64,000 bases of DNA from positions 744,001 to 808,000 of the forward strand of contig CAJQUW010004580.1 in the NCBI GenBank assembly GCA_907163375.1, read 5' to 3'. The translations under genes were made by a program, and so were the position numbers. Every line of letters begins with the position of its first letter. Position 1 is the first letter of the stretch. The stretch comes from Prostheceraeus crozeri. Taxonomy: Eukaryota; Platyhelminthes; Polycladida; Euryleptidae. The notes below the pieces were generated by a model. The model had not been told where the DNA came from. It did no database searches and worked only from the letters and a program-made list of their open reading frames with translations. Of this stretch, positions 53,596-64,000 are shown piece after piece.

Positions 53596-56143
53596 TCAAT
53601 CAGAGCAACCTATGGCTTCAATACAGGAACCGCTCCATGTCGAAGTCCATTGCAGACGCATTTGCAGCAACAGCTGCGTCGGCAACTCCCTGTAAGGTAA
53701 TGGCCTCGATGTCCTCGTCTTAACCATCGTCAGTATCGCTGTCGACTTCAGCAACCGGCAGCTGACCCAAATTCTGCTGCCGATTCCTCTCTTCCCTCTT
53801 ATACTTGCGCTCAGCACACAACTGCTCCCATTGTGCCAAGTTCCTCCTTCCTCGCTCGGTCACCATTCGACGGGGCTTCTTTTCCAACCAGACAGTTGTA
53901 ATCTCCAGCGCGTCTTCGTCCGACAGCTGAGACGGCCCGTTGATGGTCACATTCATCAGAGCGGACAAGGTCTCGTCGAGCAGACGATTGCGATGAGGAG
54001 TCTTCGTCAACTTCATGATGTTAAAGCCACGCTCGTTGTCAACAGACGTCAGTGGAAGCGTCATTGCAATTTTTGCGAGCTTCACGATACTTGGCCACAT
54101 TTGCTCGTAGATAGGATCGCGCAGCACCATCCTACAAACATCACCAGCGCATTTAATTGATGAGTGACCGTCCCTTTGTACACAGAGCAACTTCTCGGCG
54201 AAGCTCGGCCAATCGACGTGGAGTTTTCTCGGGTCTGATATTTCGAACTTCGAGCACAGTGTGTCCAGATCAGCGTCTGCATAACTGCGGCGGTCATCTC
54301 GCTCCCCGGGTATACGATTGGGATCAAAGATGCGGAAGGTAATCAGGATCTCCGGTTCTGAGAATCGATGAACCAATGATGTCAACAGGGCCTGACAATA
54401 ATTATTAGTCATTTCATCCATCCTGTCGCTGTCTTCATTGCTCCACTCGTCTAGTACCAGCCGAAAGCATCGTTGCCAATCCTCTTCCAACGCTTTGCGC
54501 GGCTCTTGGTTTCGATTGGCATTGGCAATTTGGTTCCGGCACATTTCGAGTGCGTGCTGCATATGCGAGAAGTTGAGTCTTCGCCTGGAAAGCCTTTGAG
54601 AGGGCGGTCAAGCACGGCAGTATGGTGTCGAGCAAATAAAGAACAGAAACGAAACTCTTTCTGCGAGTACCCCTCAAAAGTCCAACAGCCTGCTGATCAT
54701 TCTTCTCATCGCCGATCGACTCCAGAGTAGTCCAGACCGAGAGGATCTCGCTCTTCATTGCCGTCACCGCAAGTTGTGAAGACAACCAGCGTTGTCCACA
54801 AACACGCTGCAGTCGAAGGCCGCTTGTCATCCCGTTGCCCTGATTTTGCCGCAACTTGGCTGCCTTGAGTGGAGACTTCGCAAAGAACGTCCACACCTGA
54901 AACGAGATAAATTCATTCGTTTTACATACTTAGGTTCACATCTACTCGTAGCTACGAGATCAGAGAGTCATCAATTGAAAAACCTGACTTTTATCTGAGA
55001 AAATTATAACCACGTACACCTAATACACTACAGTGCAACATCAAACAAAACCACAGCACATTACCAGACTTACCTGCAGCAGATACCTCTCGAACGATTG
55101 AATCGTGGCCAGTCCCTTCGAGGAATCAACGCACGCGAGGCAGAGGCGATGCGCGCAGCAGTGGATGTAGACACAGTGAGGATTGCGCAGAAGTAGGGGT
55201 GAGCACAGGGAATTGTTGGGGGCACGCATCGCTGGCACTCCGTCGCTAGCGAAGCCACTCAACAAGTCGAGTTGCAGATCATAGTCGTCGAAGATCTCGC
55301 ACAACTTCTCGAATAGTTTCTCGCCCGTTGCACCTTCTGCGCCCATGCGACGGATATCCAGGAATTTCACCTCGATGTCGGCGTTCTGGACATACCGAAC
55401 GTATGTGATGAATTGCTGATGGTTGGCGATGTCAGTCGTTTCATCACACATGACAGCAAATGTACCAGCAGCTTCTATGCTTGTCAGAATCTTGCTCGTT
55501 ATGTGTTCCGATATATGTGCTTGAAGTCGTGCAGCAGATCATTCCTCCAGATCTTGTCCGTCAGTGCCTGCAGGGACGGCAACTTTCGATTGGCAATCTG
55601 TTCCTTCATCGGCCAATAGATCTGATGATTGCGCTCATTGATGGTCTGGAGTTTAAACTTTGTCCGTTGGACGACTTGCTTGAGAAAGCAGCTTCTTCGT
55701 TGTAGCATCTCCTTGCTGATCTCATTGGCATGACGAGTCGTTTTCAAGTGGTCCGTCAGTCGTACTCTTTGTGATGGCCGAGCGCAGTCTCGGCTGTACT
55801 CATACCGATTTGAGCCAGACGTTGCATGGCAGTTGTGCTTGCTGCATAAGACGCACAAAAGACCGTTGGAGGAAAGGGTGAATGTCATCAAATCGGTTGT
55901 GGGACAGCGGAATGCTGGATCTGAAATCCACATGAGGTACTTGGATGAAGCGACGTTGCTAGCAGTTTCAGCTGCATCTGATTGTACATGAGGTGTCTCT
56001 TCGACAGAGCGATCTAAGTTAGTCGTCGTAGCCATAGACTGTGAAGTGTTGCGCGATGACCCATCTGATGATGAATCGGCAGCGGGATCACTTCTCGCGT
56101 CAATGCGTTGCCGTTTTGACGGACCAGGCGTGCGAAAATCCAT
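53596..56143 (-). pseudogene. hAT transposase with one recognisable intron (frameshifted)
   Basis: Start at ATG 56143 (MDFRTPGPSKRQRIDARSD). The N-terminal domain has a zinc-finger-like CVLCSKHNC with later His residues (DHLKTTRH). After a shift near 55520: SIEAAGTFAVMCDETTDIAN (first Asp), LLSGFASDGVPAM (second Asp), IHCCAHRLCLACVD (C/DxxH motif). An intron of 177 bases follows (donor GTAAGT at 55073, acceptor CAG at 54897), then VWTFFAKSPLKAAKL and CGQRWLSSQLAVTAMKSE. After another shift near 54560 the C-terminal region contains IVKLAKIAMTLPLTSVDNER and RGFNIMKLTKTPHRNRLLD, the hAT dimerisation region, and ends in an acidic tail near 53720. Terminal repeats were not found. Confidence 0.85.
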
Positions 56144-56929
56144 CTGTCCATCTTGTTAAACTGAAAAATTGTAGAAAAATATCAGTGTTTGTAGGGTACT
56201 TGTAGCAAAGTTATGCATGCTACAGATACTTAGGCCTTCGTCAGCAATAAGCGAAGGTAAATTTCATGTCCTTAATCGAGTCATCCTTGATGTATGTTCA
56301 TGTTGCACTCTTATGTAGCAAAAACATCAATTATATTTGCAATCGATCGTCATGATGGAAATCTGATGGGCCTAACAAGCTGAATTATGAGCTTATATGT
56401 CAACATGTTAAATCAATGACATTTGGTCCCCATACAGTGCACATTGACACCCCTATAAGCTTAGGGGACCAAGGTAAATAGACAGTGTCTGACCATCACA
56501 AAAGTGCACGGTCGACGCTACATTTTACAAAAGCATGTCTTGTCCTAAACTAAATGTAAATATGCTTCAAAAATTTATTATTTCTGATTGTAGTTTCTAC
56601 ATATGCCTTACATTTGTGTCAAATTAAGTCCTTATGCCATAATTTTGTCACAAAAATGAAGACGAGTAAAATGATGCACTTCAATCCCGATTCTCCCTTA
56701 AGTCTTTTTTCTACGTAATTTCTTTTATAAGACCATACGTGTTCTTGGAAATTTGAAGTGTAAGTCCTCAAAGTTGTTTTACCCCTGACTTAACTACTTC
56801 CAAGATGAGACTTGCCAAGATCTCATGATTGAAGCTGCTGGCGAATCGATTGCAATTTTATACTTCCGTCTCTTCTATCAGGTCGGTCCCTCTTAGACGG
56901 TTGATCTGATCGGGGTACCTGTTAGCCTC

Positions 56930-57349
56930 TCAGACTGTCAAAGTAATTGCTTTCGACACTACACCCAGACAGGTCATCCGGACGAAGTAGGGGAGGAATT
57001 CTAAACTTGCTATTAAAACATGCAGTAAGTGGTGGCCAGCTGTCACTGGGGTCATCCTAATTCTCATGGCCAAGTCAGTGGTGCACCTATGCCTTGGATT
57101 TTTTCCTTCGCCTGCTTCACTCAGCGGAATAAATTCCACTTTCCCACCAGAGTCAACCACCTGGGAAGGTGTCCCAGTAGCGAGGGCCGACACGTCGTAC
57201 GAAGTTAGTCGTAACTGCTGCCAGAAACGACGCAGCGACCAGGCACTAGAGCCGCTGTGGAGGTTACTCCATACCGTATTGAACCACTGACCTTGAATGT
57301 GTAAATGCATCATTTCATCACTTTCATTATATATACTTACCAAGGACAA
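56930..57349 (-). other. 139-codon open frame of unknown nature
   Basis: A frame with balanced composition and somewhat higher GC than its surroundings. I recognise no motif, and the opposite strand is equally open over part of it, so it may be chance. The rest of 56144-57710 has no recognised feature. Confidence 0.2.
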
Positions 57350-57710
57350 CTCAACTAAAGGAAATGAAATTTCAACATTCGCTTCTTGCTAGCACGATAG
57401 TTCTCGTCTAACATTGGCTTTCCTCATTTGACCCAGAACTCCAATAACAATTAAGGGCAAGACAGCTATCTAGTGAATCAGACTTCCCGATATGTTGTAT
57501 GCACAAGTGTGTCAACTGTATGACGCTTTTGTTCAGCGTATTCATATCACAGAGCAGTAATAGATTAGAGCGACAGCGCTATTATTCGACAATGGCGCAC
57601 TCGCATTAATTACATTTCTCTCATAGCAGAATTGGTTCATCCAATGGTCGGCTGATCAATCGATAGACTGTGAATTACCGTGGATTTCCAAACTGATATC
57701 CTATGTTATC

Positions 57711-58286
57711 ATGGACTACTAAATAGAAGCTGTCGCTTCATGGACGCGTCACTGTTAGATGGCTTTCCCTTTTTTTCAACAACAGGAGGCCAGCAAAACA
57801 CATCACGCCTACGGAGAAATCAGACGCTTTTCGTAGTTTTTTGCTTCTAAAATCTCAACCAGACATCCGATTGTCTTCAAACTTGAAATACAGACGATTC
57901 AGATCATGAGAAAGATAAAATGTATTCATCAGGAAGCGCAAAAATCAAATGCATAGATTTTGGTACGCGCGAGAAAAACAGTTCAACACTCAAACTTGCG
58001 CAAATTCGGGATTTTCAAAATGATGAAATTTTCTCACGCGTACCAAAATCTATGTTTTTGATTTTTGCGCTTCCTCATGAATACATTTTATCTTTCTCAT
58101 GATCTGTGTATTTAAAGTTTGAAGGCAATCGGACGTCTGGTTGAGATTTTAGAAGCAAAAAACTACGAAAAGCGTCTGATTTCTCCGTAGGCGTGATGTG
58201 TTTTGCTGGCCTCCTGTTGTTGAAAAAAGGGAAACCATCTAACAGTGACGCGTCCATGAAGCGACAGCTTCTATTTAGTAGTCCAT
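57711..58286. mobile_element. fold-back element with 260-bp inverted arms
   Basis: Arm 57711-57977 and arm 58029-58286 are inverted repeats over about 260 bases with scattered differences and a loop of about 51 bases. The outer ends read ATGGACTACTAAATAGAAGC and the inverse. ATGTTAT occurs immediately outside both (57703-57709, with one extra C, and 58287-58293), a likely 7-8 base target duplication. No coding capacity is seen. Confidence 0.88.
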
Positions 58287-59610
58287 ATGTTATGTATAGA
58301 AGAAACGCAAAATTGATAAAAAGTACTTGCTCTGTGATTCATATCTATCTCATGATCTATCTCAGCGTACAAAATTCCACTTTCACTTACCTTATTTTCC
58401 AATGGACTTAGAGTGAAAACGATATCTCAGCGAATTTGTTGCGTTGAACATTCCGTCATGCTTTTAGATTTAAATTCAATGTTACGAGATCGGTCATTCG
58501 TGCAATAATTGCCAGAAGCGCAGCGCAAATGTTATACTGTACGGTTACATTTGCAATGTTACATTTTGATACTCCTGTCACATCATACTCTCGTAAAAAA
58601 GGCTAGGCTGTTTTGATTGAATAAAATATATGGCAAAATATTCCAGTTCTAATCTAGCACTCAATTAGTATTTAGCCAATTTTTTGATATTAGGCCTTCA
58701 TTTCAGATATATGACTAATTTACTATGATGGCCTCCCTAGCGAAGTCTGGTCATTGAAAATTCATGTCCTTTATTAGAGTTGTCCTTGATACTTACTGTA
58801 AATATTTATTGCAAAAATAAATTGTGCTTAATTACTTGATTGACACTTCTGCAAAAAAAGGAATATGCGAACTTACCGAGAGCGTGAATCCCATGAAATT
58901 TGCGAGTGAAAACATTTTTATTGGCCACATGCACATACCATTCCATGCTGGGTTGGTCACAGTCTGTTCGCGAACGCATTTGCTTGGACAACAGCATCGC
59001 CCAGTCCTTAATGTTGTCCTTTCTACCGTTGTTGGGGATGGGCAGCTGTTATATCAAGCAGGCCTATCTGCAGTCGACTTGTTCACAGGGGGAATCCAGA
59101 ATCCACGATTGACAACCGCGATAGTGTAAACAAAACGATGTCGACATTTCCTTGATTCGCACTTTCTGCTTAGCCAACAACAACATGATATTACCATCAA
59201 CAACGGAAATCTTAATTTAACATTAAAAGGTGTCATTTCTACAGCCGTAAAGCTCGCTCAGTTTACATGGATGAAGGGCCTGTCCAATTTGTTAATCATC
59301 ATTTAGCATGCGGATACAAAGAATCAATAAAGTTGAAAATTTTCCGCGTGATAAACATGAGTTGCTATAGATATAATTCACCAAAAACTAAGAGTGAGTT
59401 GAGAGGGACGCCTGTTTATCAGCATGCTAAAAACCTCTGTTTCAATTAAAATTGAACTCAGACTTAGTTTCGACAATTCCACGCGCACGGCGGGAGATTT
59501 CACAAGCACGATTCGTGCGTGTGGAACCCCTTAAAAAACACTGCTCTAGTACATACTTCTTTCGTGCATACCACCCAATGTATAGCTTCCACCTCATGCT
59601 ACTCTATCAG
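58287..59610. other. non-coding stretch, no recognised feature
   Basis: Short frames only. No family motif, terminal repeat or tandem repeat was recognised. Confidence 0.5.
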
Positions 59611-59620
59611 CATCAGCTGG

Positions 59621-59690
59621 CATGGCCCACTGCGTTAGTGAACAGTATTGCAAATCTGTGAATGCGGATCGTGGGTCGAACCCCGCATTA
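59621..59690 (+). repeat. tRNA-like sequence, probably a SINE fragment
   Basis: TGGCCCACTGCGTTAGTG resembles a pol III A box region, and GGGTCGAACCCC about 45 bases later resembles the B box and T loop (one T short of GGTTCGA). TTGCAAA sits where an anticodon loop would be. The acceptor ends do not pair, so a real tRNA is unlikely. Confidence 0.35.
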
Positions 59691-60204
59691 GAACTTTTGA
59701 ACTTTATTTTTTGAATTTGTGTTGTTCATGTTTGTCCTGTAAAACATTGATCGAAGTGGAATCACAAGTGAGCTAGTAGAGCTACAAGAAAATACATTGA
59801 TCTGAAATGCTACTATATTTGCCCGATGTTTAGAATTTGAAACACAGCATTAAAATTGACTGGGATCCTATGATAAACCTATTTTTGCAGTCAGATCTGT
59901 TATGTTTGCTATGAATGTGATACAAGCAAGCATTAAATTATCATATCAAGTATAAAAAAATAAGACTTAACACTTACCGTGACCTTGACATCACCACTGT
60001 AGCAAAATGTCCACTTTTTCTTCGATGATCAATCAAAAAGTCTTGGTCCACACGAATATATAGAATAGAATTTATTGTGAGATAAAACCTTTGTAGCGGC
60101 TCTCATCCGCCATCTACTTTTAACAACTAATTTTACATATATTCAAAGAAGAACAATTTAACGAGAAGTTATAAAGTTAAAGGAAGTAAATAGATCACTG
60201 TAAG

Positions 60205-61700
60205 TCACTTCATTGTTGTCCGACATTTAAATTGTTCGTAGAGTTCTATCCTATATTTTTCGTACGTCTTGTAATCTTCTATGCCCAAAATAATTTCCAT
60301 CTTCGTCTGTTGTTCAATTTTATACTTTTTCGCAAGTCTATAACGTTCACAATTCTTCATCACGTGTTCCATATTTTCTTCAACATTACACTTTAAGCAT
60401 AATTTTTCTTGAGTGTCCTTTCCTATTTTCGCATTTAATAACACCGCCCCACATATCCATCTTCTTGTTATATAGCTTCCATTTTCCGTTGTTAACAATT
60501 TTCGTCCACCTATCGTAAATCGCGATTCGAAGTACCATTTTAGACTTCCTTTATTTCTTCCAGTTCGGTTCCATTCTTCATTATCGTATTTATTTATCCG
60601 CTTCAACACTCCTGTCGTTTTTTCGCTAGTTAGTTCTTCAACCGTCATGTCAATTTTGTTTAATTTTAGTTTACAATCTTCTATTCAGTCTATGATCCCA
60701 GTTTCCCACTCTTCTATTATCATTCTTTTCAGTTTGTTCGTGTTATTCATTATATGCTTCAGCATCAGTATTTTACATTTAACATCTCTCCAATTTTGGC
60801 TAGAGAGGCCCACTTCACCTCGGATGTATTCCTCCGGAGCATATGTTGGCAGACCTAATATGGACTTGAAAATAGAATTCTGTGTTTTATTTAACTTATC
60901 ATTGAATTTCTTTGATGTAACTATTGCTGATGATCCATGCATTATCTTAGGTAACATCACATTTTTCCAAATTGTTTTTCCAAGTAAGATTTTCTCTTTA
61001 CATCCTTTCAATAAATATGTCATCCAATATTTGTACTTATCAATATTCTTTAATTTTTCAGTCAAATGATTTTTGAAAACATCTTTATTGTTAGAAATCT
61101 TAACACCCAAATACTTAAATTCATTGCATTTCTTTATTTCACCTATCTCCATCAAGATTTTATTATGGATGATAGAATATCCTCCCAAAGTTTTCACAGT
61201 GTTGTTACCTAATTCCATAAAAAAACACTTCTTAAAATTGAGACTCATCCCAAATTTTGATGATTCAACAACTACCATTCTTAACTTTTCATCTATTTCA
61301 CTTTCTGAGTTGGCGATTAAGAGTCCATCATCAGCATACATAAGAATATTCGTATCTTTGTTGTTCCACGTATCATTTAGTTATCTTCTCTTGTTTTGAT
61401 TTTCTTGTAGCTACCTATGTGATGCTTGTTAACATATAAATCTACCACCTCACCTTCGTACAATTGAACGATTGCTTTTATTAAATCATTTTCCATACCA
61501 ATGTAATTTAGCTGTTCAACTATTGTAATTCTTGATACAGAATCAAAAGCTTTATGAAAATCGATTGCAAGAAGGAAAACAGATTTTCTTTCCCTTCGAG
61601 CTCTGGATAGTTCTACGTTTAAACGGATTAAATTCTCTTCCAGTCTTCGTCCTTTTTGGAATCCAGCTTGTTCTTCAGCTAATATATTGTTTTCCTTCAA
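60205..61700 (-). pseudogene. non-LTR reverse transcriptase, 5'-truncated and internally deleted
   Basis: Three frames on the minus strand. First MKENNILAEEQAGFQKGRRL and FLLAIDFHKAFDSVSR (first catalytic Asp). A gap then removes the PQG-type box, and MYADDGLLIANSE follows (catalytic DD). The thumb region includes GMSLNFKKCFFME and EFKYLGVKISNNK. A downstream frame ends with CLKCNVEENMEHVMKNC, a CCHC-like motif found at the C-terminus of several LINE clades. AATAAA lies near 60070 on the coding strand close to the probable 3' end (about 60055). It is a different LINE family from the one in the tandem units. Confidence 0.85.
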
Positions 61701-61890
61701 GAAATTTCAATGAAGTTACAAAAACATCAGGATATTGAAAAATTCCATTAAACTTGCATGAACAATAACAAGATTACCAATTGTAATGTGGATAGGGACA
61801 TGCGAAGACATCACTTCACTATCGACTTTGCACATGCATGCACTTATGGTATCCATGTGAAATACTCCCTCTTCACCGTGATCCATACAA

Positions 61891-62067
61891 TTGCAATCAA
61901 TTAGTACTTCCAAAAGACCAATCTCGGGACGAATTTTTATTAAGTTGCGAGCTTCCGAGTCCTTTCAGAGGTCTGCCTGCCTGAAGACGAGCGAAGCGCT
62001 CGGAAGCTCGCAACTTAATAAAAATTCGTCGCGAGATTGGTCTTTTGGAAGTACTAATTGATTGCAA
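61891..62067. repeat. long inverted repeat, arms of 69 bases
   Basis: Arm 61891-61959 (starting TTGCAATCAATTAGTACTTC) and arm 61999-62067 are inverted repeats with only one or two differences, separated by a 39-base loop. The phrase ACTTATGGTATCC lies outside both arms in the same direction (about 61832 and 62065). Confidence 0.92.
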
Positions 62068-62470
62068 CTTATGGTATCCGTACAAAGTAGATTTAAAACG
62101 GTCCATTCCAGAAATACAATGCACACACAACCGTCAGATTCACGAAACCTGAAATGAATATAAAAAGAAAATTTAGAAATATTCGGTTCACTGCATGCAA
62201 CACGGTTATAGCACCAAACGGTATTCATGACAACAACTAAAAAGTTTGATAATTACATCTAAAATAGGCATTGTACACTAAACTCAGAGATGCAGTAGAA
62301 CTGGATACCGGCAGTCATTTCAACTAAAGGAAGAAGCGTGCATAGAAAAGAGAGGATATAGGAAATTCTTGTTATTTATCACTATTGTCTGGATGATTTC
62401 CAGGAAGGCGACTTTTCCGGTAAGTCTTTTTTCCATATTTGTCACTGGTCACCTTTAAAGTCGAGGATAT

Positions 62471-62982
62471 CTACTTTTCCACTTCTCTGCCGTCATAGCG
62501 AATGTCATATGCTTCACAACTTTCGGACACACAACCTTCAATAATATTTTTTAATTCGCTTTCGAACTGCGATTTAGTTTACACATCACCCGTTCATCTA
62601 GCAATCGCATCAGAGAACGCTTAGCCATTTTCTTCAAGCTACTTCCACCCTGCATTTTAAGTAAACACATTTGCATCATTCCACTGAAGAAAGGTTTCCA
62701 CATTGGCTAACCTGCTTAACACAGGATCGGGAAAAACAGTTTTGATAGATTTCCGAGATGACTAACCACTTTTACATATATTCGACATAAAATCCAGTTT
62801 CTCATTCATTAAAATCATTTTCTTCAACTGGAGAGCGTTCACAAAATAGCTGCCTTCTTCAGGATAAGGCTGATACCCCGCGCGTGTAACAAGATCATTT
62901 ACTTTTCCTATATCGGTCATCCTTGAAATTCGGTCCGATTGTTTGTTGGTAGCTTCCCACTGACGCTCGTCTCTCGGAGAGT
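62471..62982 (-). other. possible degenerate exon of unknown protein
   Basis: After an acceptor-like TATTTTTAG at about 62983 the minus strand reads RDERQWEATNKQSDRISRMT and RAGYQPYPEEGSYFVN. Further in-frame pieces between stops include LSRLANVETFLQWNDANVF and SELKNIIEGCVSESCEAYD. Composition looks protein-like but I recognise no family and at least four stops occur. Confidence 0.25.
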
Positions 62983-63300
62983 TCTAAAAATAACAATAGA
63001 ATATATCAAATATGGTCTCTAATTTACATAAAATATGCAATTGTTATTAATTATTTGATAAACTATCAGCAACTTCAAAACGAAATTGATTCATCATCAA
63101 CAAATTGATTGTGCATTCCTTTCGTCATCAAAAGTAAGAATTGACTTTATACAGAGTCGCAAAAACGAGATTTATATCATACGAGTATTTTTTAACTTCG
63201 CAAACTTTGTTTAAAATCTAAAAAATAACAATGCCATAAAGCTGCACTGAAATGAAGATTTAACGTCACTACTCCCCCTACAGGGGCTTTGACGGTGTTG

Positions 63301-63543
63301 AATATATTGCAGCTTTGGCTCTCCTTCTATCATTTCATCGATTATTATAGATATTGTTTTTCTATAATCGCCCAAATATTTCGGCTGTCACAGCCAGCTT
63401 CAGGGGAGCAAAAAGGCTTTTTTCTAGTCCTTTTTGCTCCCCTGAAGTTGGCTGTGACAGCCGAAATATTTCGGCGATTATAGGAAAAACAATGTATATA
63501 ATAATTGATAACATATATTGCAGCTTTGGCTCTCCTTCTATCA
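63301..63543. repeat. fold-back with 75-base arms flanked by 31-base direct repeats
   Basis: The arms meet around CTTTTTTCTAGTCC at about 63417-63430. Strings such as GGCTGTGACAGCC and CTTTTTGCTCCCCTGAAG appear in both orientations (63341-63416 and about 63428-63505). Outside them the 31-base phrase starting ATATTGCAGCTTTGGCTCTC is directly repeated at about 63303 and 63514. Confidence 0.88.
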
Positions 63544-63803
63544 ATTTAATCAACTATGCTGCTGAAACGTAGATTCATTCTACTTCAAATATTATGATAT
63601 TTTGTTCGAAATATAAATTCTTTGACGATGCCATTCGTAAGCTCAGACGTCAAAGTTTTGGTTTTATCACTTTACAAGCACCGTATCAATCAAATCATAC
63701 ATAAAATTTCAATTTAATCAATTATCAATTTTAGCCTTTATTAGAGCAAAGCAATTTTTTCATCCAATATCTTTTATTTACTGTATTTTGATTTCAACTA
63801 CTG
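63544..63803. other. short AT-rich stretch, no recognised feature
   Basis: Nothing is seen here beyond the end of the fold-back and the stop codon of the next gene. Confidence 0.4.
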
Positions 63804-64000
63804 TCAGTGCACCTCAACATGAGCTCCTTTCGTAGCTCGGAGTACATCCATACGATAATCAATTTCTCTCCACCAAGTGTTTTCCAGTATCTCAAGACTT
63901 ACGGTCACTATCGCTTCCCGAATCCGCAATTTTCGAGATCACGAACAGGTGAGCGATAAACACCGTCTTTTACGTAGCCCCATACGAAGAAGTCCAACGG
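63804..64000 (-). pseudogene. mariner/IS630-type transposase, C-terminal end (runs off right edge)
   Basis: From base 64000 the minus strand reads PLDFFVWGYVKDGVYRSPVR, which follows the last catalytic residue of mariner/IS630-type transposases. After a one-base shift near 63922 it continues RIREAIVTVSLEILENTWW, then DYRMDVLRATKGAHVEVH and a stop at 63804. The rest lies outside the window. Confidence 0.75.

Noticed and set aside
56930-57349. Conserved host gene
   Set aside because: No motif, and the opposite strand is also open; listed only as an unknown frame with low confidence.
59621-59690. Functional tRNA-Cys (TTGCAAA loop)
   Set aside because: Acceptor ends do not pair and the T loop lacks one T; more likely a SINE or pseudo-tRNA.

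Overview
This is a window of animal nuclear DNA built almost entirely of transposable elements, most of them broken. I found no gene that I would call a host gene. Three observations show it is eukaryotic: spliceosomal-type GT-AG junctions inside transposase genes (for example 54897-55073), animal-type element families (piggyBac, pogo/Tigger, Tc1, hAT, Penelope, Ty3/gypsy, non-LTR), and no bacterial operon or ribosome-binding-site structure. The mix of families fits an aquatic or other invertebrate with an AT-rich genome, but I cannot name a taxon from the sequence.

Layout. Positions 1-616 hold the N-terminal part of a pogo-type transposase that runs off the left edge. Positions 1231-16290 are two and a third tandem copies of a 6.6-kb composite unit made of a gypsy RT scrap, a MULE/SWIM transposase fragment, a non-LTR RT and a piggyBac element. 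Positions 16305-34886 lie between two piggyBac ends with TTAA and form a nest. In order they hold a piggyBac remnant, a divergent hAT-like gene, a RING-fused IS630/Tc1 gene split by a 6.55-kb element with 366-bp terminal inverted repeats (itself split by a 3-kb element), a pogo element, a broken Tc1, an intact Tc1, and a non-autonomous hAT element.

Positions 34985-42600 hold an old non-LTR scrap, a Penelope-like GIY-YIG remnant, a minisatellite, another pogo gene and a second divergent hAT-like gene. Positions 42603-47356 are a Ty3/gypsy element with 140-bp LTRs, itself hit by a small hAT MITE. Positions 47362-50954 hold a second fragment of the RAG1/CMC-like transposase family with a pogo element inserted at TA. 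Positions 51957-56143 hold a Myb/SANT-like pseudogene and a hAT gene with a recognisable intron. Positions 57711-64000 hold three fold-back elements, a truncated non-LTR RT, a tRNA-like SINE fragment and the tail of a mariner-type transposase.

How the parts relate. The genes do not form a pathway; they record successive insertions. Several insertions are resolved to the base by target-site duplications: TGCT, ATTT, TA, ACGAC, AACCGAAG and CCAGCCAC. In two cases, removing the insert rejoins the reading frame of the interrupted transposase. The most notable items are the nested pair at 18904-25456, the RING-transposase fusion, and the two-copy divergent hAT-like family.
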